A stretch of 64,000 nt of DNA from Glaciihabitans sp. (lineage in GTDB: Bacteria; Actinomycetota; Actinomycetes; Actinomycetales; Microbacteriaceae), in assembly GCA_025464095.1 (NCBI GenBank), contig JAODMF010000004.1:1-64000 (forward strand), given 5' to 3'. Positions 44,589 to 53,116 of this stretch are shown in pieces (positions within the stretch are counted from its first letter, which is position 1; each line of letters begins with the position of its first letter). Position numbers and translations under genes: made by a program. The notes beneath the pieces are model-generated. The model did not search any database. It was not told the origin of the DNA and saw only the letters and a program-made list of their open reading frames with translations.

Positions 44589-46310
44589 ATGAGCCCGTCC
44601 GATCCCCGCCGCCCCGAGGGAACGACAAGAGGCTTTGTCGCCGACGGCGCAAGCGAGTTGCGACGCCTGCTGACGGGTCGCTCGGGAGTGATCGTGCTGG
44701 TAGTCATGATCGTGCTGCTTGCCGCCGAGGCGCTCCTCGCGGGCGTAATCCTGCCGCTACAGAATCCAACCGCCGAGTCCAACGGCTACCACTTCGGTCC
44801 GAACACGGGCGCGGAGGTGGCGCACTCAGATGGATTCTCGATGCCCAGCATCGAGGACGATGCGCTCGACCAATCTCCGGACGGCCGTTTTGTGTACGCG
44901 ATCACCGCCCAGCCCGACGGTATCCGGTCGTTCGATTCGACGACCCTGTCATCGATCAGCAGTGCAACGATAGATTCCGCTGACTCCACGAATGCCCCTC
45001 GCTCCATCCAGGTTCTGAGTGACGGCCGAATCTTCGTGCTCTCCGGCGACGCACTCGTCACCGAATTCCTTGCCGACGCGTCTGGCAAGCTCAGCAAGAA
45101 GCACAGCGTGACCCTCTCCATTCCAACGTTTGCCAGCCAGATCGTGGTGGCACCCAACGGAAAACGGCTGTACGCAATCAACGAGTCGGGCGTCGAAGTG
45201 GTCGATGCTTCGAGCGGCCGCGTGATCGCGACCCTGCCATTCGGTGGCGCGCGGGTGCTTGCGATTGGCGTCGCGAGCAAGGCGGGCACCCTGTTCGCGA
45301 CAATTCAGCACGAGATCTTCGCCGTCTCGCCGACGTCGCTCAAGGTGATCGGGCACTACGCGAAGCCGAGCGACAGCGACGCCAACATCGACGGCTTCTA
45401 TCACCTGACCGTCTCAGCATCCGGGGATCGAATCTATTTCCTCGATTCCGGGGAGATCCTTCGCTTCGACGCGTCTGGTTTCACGCCAAACGGCGAATAC
45501 TTGGGCGGAAACGAGACTCTGTCTCCCACCGGCGCCATCCTGGCAAACAACTCGCACTCAGACCTGTTGACGATCTCCAGCGCGTCGACCGGCGCCGACC
45601 TGTTCGAGATCCCGACCTCGAATGTGTGGGCTTCACCGCTGGCGCTTGTCGACCCGGCGAAAGGCTTTGTGGTCGCGCCCAACGCGTCGGGCGGGGAGTT
45701 CGACAGTGTGCATCTGGCCCGCTACGCCGCCGACGCTCCACGCATCACCATTGCGGGAATGTTGGCGCTCTTTGCGATCGTTGATGTCGCATTGCTGCTT
45801 CTGGCACTTGTTGTCGTCTTGTTCATTCCGGTTGCGCGCCGATACCGGGAAGAAGCTCCGCAGCGCGATGCACTCGCCAATGAGCGCCTTCGCGAGCAGA
45901 GCGCCGTGGCCGCTGCCAAGGCGGATGCCGACGCAGCTGCTGCGGCCTCTGCTGACCACGAGGCGCGCGTACAGCAGATCACCCTGTGGGAGGCCGCGTA
46001 TGCCGATGCGCATCCGGGGCAGCCGATCCCTGCGATGCCGCTCCCGCCCGCAGCTCCGGTTGGAAGTGTGGCCGCTCCGTATTACTCGCAGCACACAAAC
46101 ACAATGGCGATACTCGCGCTGATCTTCGGACTCGGCGGCGGGCTTCTCGGAATCATCTTCGGCCATGTCGCGCGCTCACAGATTCGTCGGACAGGAGAGC
46201 GCGGCGCCGGCCTCGCAACCGCCGGTTTGGTCTTCGGCTATCTCGGCCTGGTGGCGACCATCGTCATCGTTATTGTGTACGTCGCTGCCCTGGCAAGCCT
46301 GCGAGGTTAG
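44589..46310 (+). CDS. Membrane protein with beta-propeller and DUF4190 tail
   Basis: The protein has 573 residues. One membrane helix (about residues 33-56) precedes a WD40/YVTN-like propeller outside the cell (DQSPDGRFVYAIT, VAPNGKRLYAINESG, VSASGDRIYFLDSG repeats). A second helix follows near residue 390, then an Ala-rich coiled segment, a Pro-rich linker and two C-terminal helices separated by FGHVARSQIRRTGERGAGLA, the DUF4190 motif. It is probably a surface sensor or envelope protein; no substrate is evident. GAAAGG precedes the ATG. Confidence 0.78.
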   Translation: MSPSDPRRPEGTTRGFVADGASELRRLLTGRSGVIVLVVMIVLLAAEALLAGVILPLQNPTAESNGYHFGPNTGAEVAHSDGFSMPSIEDDALDQSPDGRFVYAITAQPDGIRSFDSTTLSSISSATIDSADSTNAPRSIQVLSDGRIFVLSGDALVTEFLADASGKLSKKHSVTLSIPTFASQIVVAPNGKRLYAINESGVEVVDASSGRVIATLPFGGARVLAIGVASKAGTLFATIQHEIFAVSPTSLKVIGHYAKPSDSDANIDGFYHLTVSASGDRIYFLDSGEILRFDASGFTPNGEYLGGNETLSPTGAILANNSHSDLLTISSASTGADLFEIPTSNVWASPLALVDPAKGFVVAPNASGGEFDSVHLARYAADAPRITIAGMLALFAIVDVALLLLALVVVLFIPVARRYREEAPQRDALANERLREQSAVAAAKADADAAAAASADHEARVQQITLWEAAYADAHPGQPIPAMPLPPAAPVGSVAAPYYSQHTNTMAILALIFGLGGGLLGIIFGHVARSQIRRTGERGAGLATAGLVFGYLGLVATIVIVIVYVAALASLRG

Positions 46311-46380
46311 GAATTTCGCCGAAGCTGTAGGGTACCTCTCGCCGCGAACCGGCATCCGCTCCTGTTAAACTGGATGCCAA

Positions 46381-47934
46381 ATGGCCAGCTTTGGAAACCT
46401 CTCCGATCGCCTCTCAGCGACCTTCAAAAATCTCCGCGGCAAGGGCAAGCTCACGCCCGCGGATGTGGACGGCACCGTTCGCGAGATTCGTCGCGCCCTG
46501 CTCGATGCCGACGTGGCCCTCGAGGTCGTGAAGGACTTCACCGCACGCGTGCGCGACCGAGCCCTCGGCGACGAGGTCTCGAAGGCGCTCAACCCCGCCC
46601 AGCAGGTCGTGCAGATCGTCAACGACGAGCTCGTCACGATCCTCGGTGGTGAGCAGCGTCGTCTCCAGTTCGCGAAGACCGGTCCGACCGTCATCATGCT
46701 CGCGGGTCTCCAGGGCGCCGGTAAGACGACCCTCGCCGGCAAGCTCGCAAAGTGGCTCGCCAAAGACAATCACACCCCGCTGCTCGTCGCCGCCGACCTC
46801 CAGCGTCCGAACGCGGTCACCCAGCTGCAGGTGGTCGGCGAACAGGCGGGCGTGCCTGTTTACGCGCCCGAGCCGGGCAACGGCAAGGGAAACCCGGTCA
46901 AGGTCGCCAAAGACGCGATGAAGTTCGCGAGGGACAAGCAGTACGACATCGTCATCGTTGACACGGCCGGTCGGCTGGGCGTTGACGCGGAGCTGATGAA
47001 GCAGGCGTCCGACATCCGCAGGGCCATCGATCCCGATGAGGTGTTGTTCGTCATCGACGCGATGATCGGCCAGGATGCCGTGCAGACCGCGAAGGCATTC
47101 CAGGACGGCGTCGACTTCACCGCCGTTGTGCTCTCCAAGCTCGACGGCGACGCGCGCGGTGGTGCAGCGCTGTCCGTGGCATCCGTCACCGGTCGTCCGA
47201 TCATCTTCGCCTCAACGGGTGAGGGACTCGATGATTTCGAGCCGTTCTATCCGGACCGCATGGCCAGCCGCATCCTGGACCTGGGTGACATCCTCACCCT
47301 GATCGAGCAGGCGCAACAGAACTTCGACGAAGACGAGGCCGCCAAGGTCGCGCAGAAGTTCGCGACCGACACGTTCACGCTCGAAGATTTTCTCGCGCAG
47401 ATGCAGCAGCTCAAGAACATGGGCTCGATCAAGGGAATGCTCGGGATGCTTCCCGGCGCCCGCGGCATGCGCGAGCAGTTGGACAATTTCGATGAGCGCG
47501 AAATCACCCGCACCGAGGCGATCATCCAGTCGATGACCCCGCAGGAGCGCCGCGTTCCCAAGGTGCTCAACGGATCGCGTCGCCTGCGAATTGCCCGGGG
47601 CGCGGGCACGACCGTGACCGAGGTCAACGGCCTCGTGAACCGCTTCGAGCAGGCCGCCAAGATGATGAAGACGGTCGCGAAGGGTGGAATGCCGCAGGTG
47701 CAGGGCATGGGGCCCATCCCGGGCGGCAGCTTCGGTGGCGGGCGACCCAAGGTGCAAGCCAAGAAGAAGTCGAAATCGGGCAATCCTGCGAAGCGGGCCG
47801 CGGAGAACGCGGCGCTGGCGGCCGGCACGCCGGCCAAGCCCGCGGCATCCGGTTCCGCATTCGGGGCGGCAGGCAAGAAGTCTGCACCGTCTGAGGAAGA
47901 GCTCGCGAGCCTGCAGAAGTTCCTCGGCCGCTAG
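46381..47934 (+). CDS. ffh: Signal recognition particle protein Ffh
   Basis: Ffh binds signal peptides emerging from the ribosome together with 4.5S RNA. The 517 residues have the N domain, the G domain with GLQGAGKTT (residues 109-117), DTAGRLG and SKLDGDARGG, and the methionine-rich M domain (MQQLKNMGSIKGMLGMLPGA). A basic Ala/Lys-rich tail (KAKKKSKSGNPAKR-like) ends it. A TAAACT hexamer nine bases before the ATG may be its -10. No gene for the SRP RNA is seen in the window. Confidence 0.96.
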   Translation: MASFGNLSDRLSATFKNLRGKGKLTPADVDGTVREIRRALLDADVALEVVKDFTARVRDRALGDEVSKALNPAQQVVQIVNDELVTILGGEQRRLQFAKTGPTVIMLAGLQGAGKTTLAGKLAKWLAKDNHTPLLVAADLQRPNAVTQLQVVGEQAGVPVYAPEPGNGKGNPVKVAKDAMKFARDKQYDIVIVDTAGRLGVDAELMKQASDIRRAIDPDEVLFVIDAMIGQDAVQTAKAFQDGVDFTAVVLSKLDGDARGGAALSVASVTGRPIIFASTGEGLDDFEPFYPDRMASRILDLGDILTLIEQAQQNFDEDEAAKVAQKFATDTFTLEDFLAQMQQLKNMGSIKGMLGMLPGARGMREQLDNFDEREITRTEAIIQSMTPQERRVPKVLNGSRRLRIARGAGTTVTEVNGLVNRFEQAAKMMKTVAKGGMPQVQGMGPIPGGSFGGGRPKVQAKKKSKSGNPAKRAAENAALAAGTPAKPAASGSAFGAAGKKSAPSEEELASLQKFLGR

Positions 47935-48247
47935 CGAGGCCTGCATATCTGGCGCTGTCGGGCGTCTGTTTGGCGCCCTGCGTCCCGTCCAGGTCCGGCG
48001 TTCGTCCGGCCCGACCGTCCGTTCCGTTGCCCGTTGCCCGTTGTTCGCTGCCCGGCCATCGCCCGGCGGTTGCCGGGTCTGCCCGCTGTGGTGGCGGGAG
48101 TTACGGCCGGCTGGCGGGAGTCGTCGCGACTTTGGTCGGGAGTGGTCGGCGGTTGGGCCCCGGTGGCGGGAGTTGTGGCCCGCTCCGGCGGGAGACATAG
48201 CGCCGCCCGCGAGGCATTCCGCGCACGTGGCGGGAGTCAAGTTGTGA

Positions 48248-48271
48248 TGGCGGGAGCCTGCGCTCCCGCCA
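48248..48271. repeat. Palindromic axis D
   Basis: Ten-bp arms (TGGCGGGAGC / GCTCCCGCCA) flank CTGC, the same loop as in island B. The 22-bp core is 48249-48270, with outer half-sites exactly 20 bp away on both sides. Confidence 0.87.
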
Positions 48272-48548
48272 CTTCGACTTATCTCCCGCCGCGAAGGATG
48301 TATCTCCCGCCACCTCGGCCCATCTCCCGCCACGCCGGCCTAACTCCCGCCACCACACACCAGGGCAACCCGAACGCCGTTTGCCCAACCTCCCGGGCGC
48401 CGCTCGCCCATCCCACAACTCCCGCCGCCACAACCCCCGCCACCACAACTCCCGCCGCCACAACCTCACGCCACCACGACTCCCGCCGCCGCAAGACCCC
48501 ACACCCCACCCCCCACACCCCGCGCGCAACCCACCCCCACCCGCGCCT

Positions 48549-48554
48549 TAGGCT
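48549..48554 (+). promoter_or_regulatory. Possible -10 (TAGGCT) of the LLM gene
   Basis: TAGGCT ends six bases before the ATG at 48561, with no ribosome binding site between. A leaderless start is inferred. Confidence 0.4.
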
Positions 48555-48560
48555 GGTTTC

Positions 48561-49358
48561 ATGACTACTGATCGTCCCGTCCGCATCGGTGTGCAGGTCG
48601 CACCGCAGCACGCCCTCTACCCGAAAATCCGCGAAACGGTCGGAGCGCTGGAGGACATCGGCGTTGACGTCATCTTCAACTGGGACCACTTTTACCCGCT
48701 CAACGGCGACCCGGATGGCCTGCACTTCGAGTCGTGGACGATGCTGGCGGCAATCGCCGAGCAGACGAGCCGCGTCGAATTCGGCGCGCTGGTGAACTGC
48801 AATAGCTACCGCAACGCCGACCTGCAGGCCGACATGGCGCGCACCATCGACCACATCAGCGCGGGTTCGACCGGTGTTGGCCGCTTCATCTTCGGCACCG
48901 GCTCGGGCTGGTTCGAGAAGGACTACGACAACTACGGCTACGAATTCGGCACGGTCGGCGGCCGACTGGATGCGCTGGCCGAGAACCTGCCCCGTATCGA
49001 GGCGCGCTGGGGCGTTTTGAATCCGCCGCCCACGCGCCACATCCCGGTGCTGATCGGCGGCGGTGGCGAGAAGAAGACGCTGCGAATCGTGGCGCAGCAT
49101 GCGGATATCTGGCACAGCTTCTCGGATCCGGAGACGCTCAAGCGCAAGCTGGGCATCCTCGCGGAGCACGGGAAAGCGGTCGGCCGCGACACCTCCGAGA
49201 TCGAAATCTCGACCGAGCTTCGCGGCAGCACTGAGGCGGACGCGGCCCAGCTGCACGAGCTGGGAACAAGCCTCTTTACAGTCGGTCTCTCCGGTCCGGA
49301 CTACGACCTCGAGCCAGTGAAGAAATGGATCGCCTGGCGCGACTCCGTCAACGGATAG
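48561..49358 (+). CDS. LLM-class F420-dependent oxidoreductase (short form)
   Basis: The 265-residue luciferase-like TIM barrel is shorter than the other LLM enzymes here. Landmarks are FNWDHFYPLNG, GALVNCNSYRNADLQADMA, GTGSGWFEKDYDNYGYEFG and LIGGGGEKKTLRIVA, a pattern typical of actinobacterial putative F420 enzymes. The substrate is unknown. It lies alone after repeat island D and 42 bp before the large surface protein. Confidence 0.82.
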   Translation: MTTDRPVRIGVQVAPQHALYPKIRETVGALEDIGVDVIFNWDHFYPLNGDPDGLHFESWTMLAAIAEQTSRVEFGALVNCNSYRNADLQADMARTIDHISAGSTGVGRFIFGTGSGWFEKDYDNYGYEFGTVGGRLDALAENLPRIEARWGVLNPPPTRHIPVLIGGGGEKKTLRIVAQHADIWHSFSDPETLKRKLGILAEHGKAVGRDTSEIEISTELRGSTEADAAQLHELGTSLFTVGLSGPDYDLEPVKKWIAWRDSVNG

Positions 49359-49387
49359 CGCGGTAATTTCCGAGAGCTTCTCACTGC

Positions 49388-49393
49388 TAGAGT
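49388..49393 (+). promoter_or_regulatory. Possible -10 (TAGAGT) of the surface-protein gene
   Basis: TAGAGT ends seven bases before the GTG at 49401. No Shine-Dalgarno sequence is present, so leaderless transcription is inferred. Confidence 0.45.
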
Positions 49394-49400
49394 CTGGCTC

Positions 49401-51854
49401 GTGACTACGCAGCGCAGGGCTCGCCGGTTCATCGCCGGCCTGGTGGCATTCGCGTTTGTCGCGGCATCCGTTCTTCTCGGATCCGCGCCAGCGACAGCCG
49501 TCACCACTATCACCGTCTCGGGCGTAATCCCAGCGGCCGCCCGCGCCGACATGACAGTGGACGCCTACGTTTCGACTGGTAGCTCGTGGGCGCCCTCCGG
49601 GTCCGCGCACTCGGTCAACCCCACAACGGGCGCCTTCTCCTTCACGCTCACGAAGAGCACCAAGCACTACACGCTTGCATTTATGGCCGGGCGGGTTCCG
49701 TTCCTCGACACGGTACTCGGAGGGCTGGATGACCTGCCCACGAGCAGCGCGCTCGGCAGCTCGGTCTTCTCCGCCGCCGCCGACGCTGACGTCGGAACCG
49801 TCGACCTGCTTTCAGCCGGGGTAATCGAGGGCACGATCACGTCGTCGACCGATGGATCGGCCATCGGCGACGCCGACGTTTTCGCCCAGACGACGGCCGG
49901 CTCTCCCGGCGGCGCCGGTGAATACGTGACGGACGACTACACGTTGTCCGACGGCTCCTACTACCTCAAGCTCGCCGCTGGCCAGGGCTACGCGATCGGA
50001 GTCGATGCGGACGGCTACAACAGCGCCAACTATGCGACGACCGTGACCCCGTCGAGTGCGAACAATGATCACGTGGCAGGTATCGACCTTGTGATGGATC
50101 CAACGGGACCGTCCATTCACGGGGCGTTCTTCGACGACAACTCCGGCGGCGGGGGCAATCCACCCGCCGGCGCTCCCCAGTACGAGGCGTACCTCTACGC
50201 CGTCGATGGATCCGGCAATGCCACCTCCTCGATTCCTGTGCAGGGGAGTGGCTCCGCCAGCAGCATTTTTGACTTCGGTCCGATCGATCCGGGCAATTAC
50301 GGCATCGCCTTCCGCGATCCCTCCACGGGAGCCTGGCTGCCGTGGCTCTCCTATGCGGGCTCCCAGGGCACGCCCGGTCAGTCCGGGAGCCAGACGTCGT
50401 GCCTGCTTCCGCTCACGGCCACCCTCAACAACGACATCGACTTCGGCAAGGTGACGCTCGGCGCAACACCGTGCGCCGCGCCGTTCCCCGCTGCTGCGCC
50501 CTTCTCAGGCCATGTCACGAACTACGACGGTCACTCGTCGGTCATGGCGACCCTGTACTTCGTTGACCCGAACTACCTGCCCGAGTTCGACTATTACGAC
50601 CTCGGCCCGCTGCATCCCGTCAACAAGGCGCTGGTGGACCCCAACGGTGACTACTCGATCCCTGGTGTGTCAACTGCGGGCAAGTACGTCGTGTACTTCA
50701 CAGCATCCGATACATCCCCGTTCATGGACACCTGGCTGGGCGGATTCAACAGCGCCTCGAGTGCGGGGCTGGATTCTGCCGTCGCTGCTGCGCCCGTGAT
50801 TGCTGACTCGGCGGCATCGTCGGGCAACGACGTCGCGCTCATCGAGTCGGCCACGATCTCCGGTACCGTCCGCATCGGCGGCACGGCGACCCGGAACGCC
50901 GAGGTTGGTGCATTCAGCGGTAGCTCTGCCGACGACACGGCTCCCCAGTACGGACCGGTTCTGACGAACTCAGCCGGTCACTACACGCTGAAGGTCGCGG
51001 CCGGCACGACCTACACCGTCGACGCATACAAGTCGTCCTACCTCGTGCAGTACTACGACCGTGCCGCAACACCGGATGCGGCAACTCCCGTTCTCGCGAG
51101 TGCCGGCAGCGTTGCGAGCGGAATCGACTTCGCCCTCTTCCAGCCGCCGGCGGCGATCATCGGGATCGTGTTTGACATGAACAGCCCGTCGGCCGATCCC
51201 ATTCCGGGACTGCGAGCGAGCCTCTACAAGAAGACAACCGGGTACTGGAAGAAGACCGAAGCTGAGGACATCACTCCGCTGTCCGGCCTCGGCAATGTGT
51301 TCGTTTTTCCAAACACGCAGCGCACCGACCCGACGTCCAATTCCTCCCTCAAGCCCGGCAGCTACCGCGTTCGAATCTCGCTCAACGGGCATTGGGTGCC
51401 GCTGGCCACGTACATCCTTGTCGACGTCCTGAACGGCGATGCCCACATCGTCAACGGACCCGTCTGCTACGCCCAGATCGACGACGTCAAGGCTCACCAG
51501 ACGCAGCTCGTCGAGGCGGCGCTCACGTTCGACAGCGCTCACACCTGTGCCGGCGAGCCGCAGCATGCGGCCGCTGTTCCTGCGGTGTACAGCGTTCCCC
51601 GGGCGACCTTCCCGTCCGATGGCGGTTCGAGGGACGCCTCGGAGCAACCGACCGATGTTCCGACCGCCCTGCCCACGACGCCCACCGACGCACGGACGAC
51701 CGCTCCCGTGCCAACGAGCGACCCGACAACGGCGCCTGTCACCGCCGCGCCGACGAGTTTTCTCGGCGGCGTCGGCTGGGTGATCTGGGTGGCGATCGGC
51801 GTGCTGCTGCTGATAGTCGCCGCCGGCATCGTGCTCTTTCGCCGACGCGCCTAG
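49401..51854 (+). CDS. Large surface protein with repeated carboxypeptidase-regulatory-like domains
   Basis: The protein has 817 residues. A signal peptide (basic start, hydrophobic core, ATA near residue 33) leads to a beta-rich ectodomain. At least three modules share a pattern: an aromatic-D-T-W/V-LGG-type turn, an Ala/Ser stretch, then a strand start SGTV/EGTI/IGIV (FLDTVLGG, FMDTWLGG, YYDRAATP). These are typical of Ig-like CarboxypepD_reg repeats. A Thr/Pro linker (residues about 735-775) and one C-terminal helix followed by FRRRA anchor it to the membrane; there is no LPxTG motif. Adhesion or envelope function is inferred. Confidence 0.8.
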   Translation: MTTQRRARRFIAGLVAFAFVAASVLLGSAPATAVTTITVSGVIPAAARADMTVDAYVSTGSSWAPSGSAHSVNPTTGAFSFTLTKSTKHYTLAFMAGRVPFLDTVLGGLDDLPTSSALGSSVFSAAADADVGTVDLLSAGVIEGTITSSTDGSAIGDADVFAQTTAGSPGGAGEYVTDDYTLSDGSYYLKLAAGQGYAIGVDADGYNSANYATTVTPSSANNDHVAGIDLVMDPTGPSIHGAFFDDNSGGGGNPPAGAPQYEAYLYAVDGSGNATSSIPVQGSGSASSIFDFGPIDPGNYGIAFRDPSTGAWLPWLSYAGSQGTPGQSGSQTSCLLPLTATLNNDIDFGKVTLGATPCAAPFPAAAPFSGHVTNYDGHSSVMATLYFVDPNYLPEFDYYDLGPLHPVNKALVDPNGDYSIPGVSTAGKYVVYFTASDTSPFMDTWLGGFNSASSAGLDSAVAAAPVIADSAASSGNDVALIESATISGTVRIGGTATRNAEVGAFSGSSADDTAPQYGPVLTNSAGHYTLKVAAGTTYTVDAYKSSYLVQYYDRAATPDAATPVLASAGSVASGIDFALFQPPAAIIGIVFDMNSPSADPIPGLRASLYKKTTGYWKKTEAEDITPLSGLGNVFVFPNTQRTDPTSNSSLKPGSYRVRISLNGHWVPLATYILVDVLNGDAHIVNGPVCYAQIDDVKAHQTQLVEAALTFDSAHTCAGEPQHAAAVPAVYSVPRATFPSDGGSRDASEQPTDVPTALPTTPTDARTTAPVPTSDPTTAPVTAAPTSFLGGVGWVIWVAIGVLLLIVAAGIVLFRRRA

Positions 51855-51863
51855 CGCGCACGG

Positions 51864-53000
51864 TTAGGAGAGGCCGTCCCGCAATTCCGTGACCAGGGAT
51901 GCGACTACGGCCTTGAGGCTCCCATTGTGCTCGGCAGCAACGCGCAGCTGCCGCTGGTAGCTTGCGCCACGTCTGACGATGTCGTGCACGGAGGCGAGTT
52001 CGTCCGAGCATCCCAGCCGGTCGGCAATGGGTTCGAGTCAGTCGAGCAGCACCGCCAGGTCGTCGGTGACCAGCGCCTCGTCGCCGTGCGAATTGCGGAT
52101 GATGACGGCTTCCATGCCGTACCGGGCGGCGCGCCACTTGTTCTCACGAACAAACCACGGCTGGAGCACCCCAATCGGTTCATCCCGGTCGAGGCGGGTG
52201 GAGAGGTCTTCGACGAGGCATTGGGCGAGCGCGCCGAGAGCGCCGACTTCCTCGATCGACGGAACGCCGTCACAGACGCGCAGCTCAACCGTTCCCCACT
52301 TCGGCGACGGGCGAACGTCCCAGCGCAGCTCGGAGTGGTCATCGATCACGCCCACGTGGGTGAGATCGTCGACGACCTCCTCGTAGTTCGCCCAGGCGCC
52401 GAGCTGGGGTGGCAGTCCCGCCGTGGGCAGCTGCTGGAACATCATGGCCCGGTTCGACGCGTATCCGGTGTCTTCGCCGGCCCAGAACGGGCTGGATGCC
52501 GACAACGCCTGGAAATGCGGGTAGTAGGTGAGCAGGCCGTTGATGATCGGCAGCACCTTGTCGCGGTCGTCGATGCCCACGTGCATGTGCACGCCCCAGA
52601 TCATGAGCTGGCGCCCCCACCACTGCGTGCGGTCGACAAGTGTCGCGTAGCGCTCGTGCCCCGGCGTCACTCGCTGTTGAAACCACTGGCTGAACGGATG
52701 CGTGCCCGCGCACATGAGGTCGACCCCGAGAGGATCGGTGACCGCGCGCACACGGCGCACCATTCCGTCGAGCTCAGCCACCGCATCCTGTACCCGGTCG
52801 TGCGGGCCGCTAACGACCTCGACGGTGTTAGTGAGAAACTCGGCGGTCACCTGCGGGAACTCGCCCTCCGTCCCCTCGCCCAGTGCGGCGAATACTTCGG
52901 GCGCGGCGGGCGACAGTTCGCCGCTGGCGTGGTCGACGCAGGCCAGCTCCCACTCGAGCCCCACGGTAGAGCGACGAGACGAGCTGAATGGGATGGACAT
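51864..53000 (-). pseudogene. Carboxylate-amine ligase (YbdK-type) interrupted by one in-frame TGA
   Basis: The frame from ATG 53000 encodes 320 residues of a GCS2-family glutamate-cysteine-ligase-like enzyme (VGLEWELACVD, FPQVTAEFLTNTVEV, WGVHMHVGID, GTVELRVCDGVPS). It stops at TGA 52038-52040, just after VTDDLAVLLD. In the same frame the next 57 codons continue with family-like sequence (LEPIADRLGCSDELASVHDI, then VRRGASYQRQLRVAAEHNGS) to a TAA at 51864. Read through, it would be 378 residues, the family's normal length. It is one substitution from intact; a sequencing error, strain-specific inactivation or readthrough cannot be separated here. Confidence 0.82.
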
Positions 53001-53104
53001 GCCCTGATTCTCGCTGAGAACGGGCCGAAGCGACCCGACTCGGCCAATAATCGACGGACTGCTGCCAGGTCCGTTTTTCGCCGGGCGAGGTCGGCGTCGA
53101 CCAG

Positions 53105-53110
53105 TAGCGT
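53105..53110 (+). promoter_or_regulatory. Possible -10 (TAGCGT) of the EamA gene
   Basis: TAGCGT ends six bases before the ATG at 53117. A GAGGGA sequence lies too close to the ATG to act as a ribosome binding site. Confidence 0.38.
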
Positions 53111-53116
53111 GAGGGA

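Larger units (their letters stand above)
47935..48560. repeat. Repeat island D: converging GGCGGGAG array
   Basis: Left half-sites start at 48093, 48113, 48134 (one mismatch), 48165, 48187, 48229 and 48249, with steps 20, 21, 31, 22, 42 and 20. Right sites end at 48270, 48290, 48311, 48331 and 48351 (20, 21, 20, 20), and after a gap at 48426, 48441, 48456, 48472 and 48487 (15, 15, 16, 15). From 47940 to 48060 there is a diverged CGTCCGG/GCCCGTTG repeat. No gene is supported. Confidence 0.86.

Noticed and set aside
1-48560. Repeat islands as insertion-sequence remnants or MITEs
   Set aside because: No transposase fragments, terminal inverted repeats or target-site duplications were seen. The many phased internal sites do not fit a MITE.
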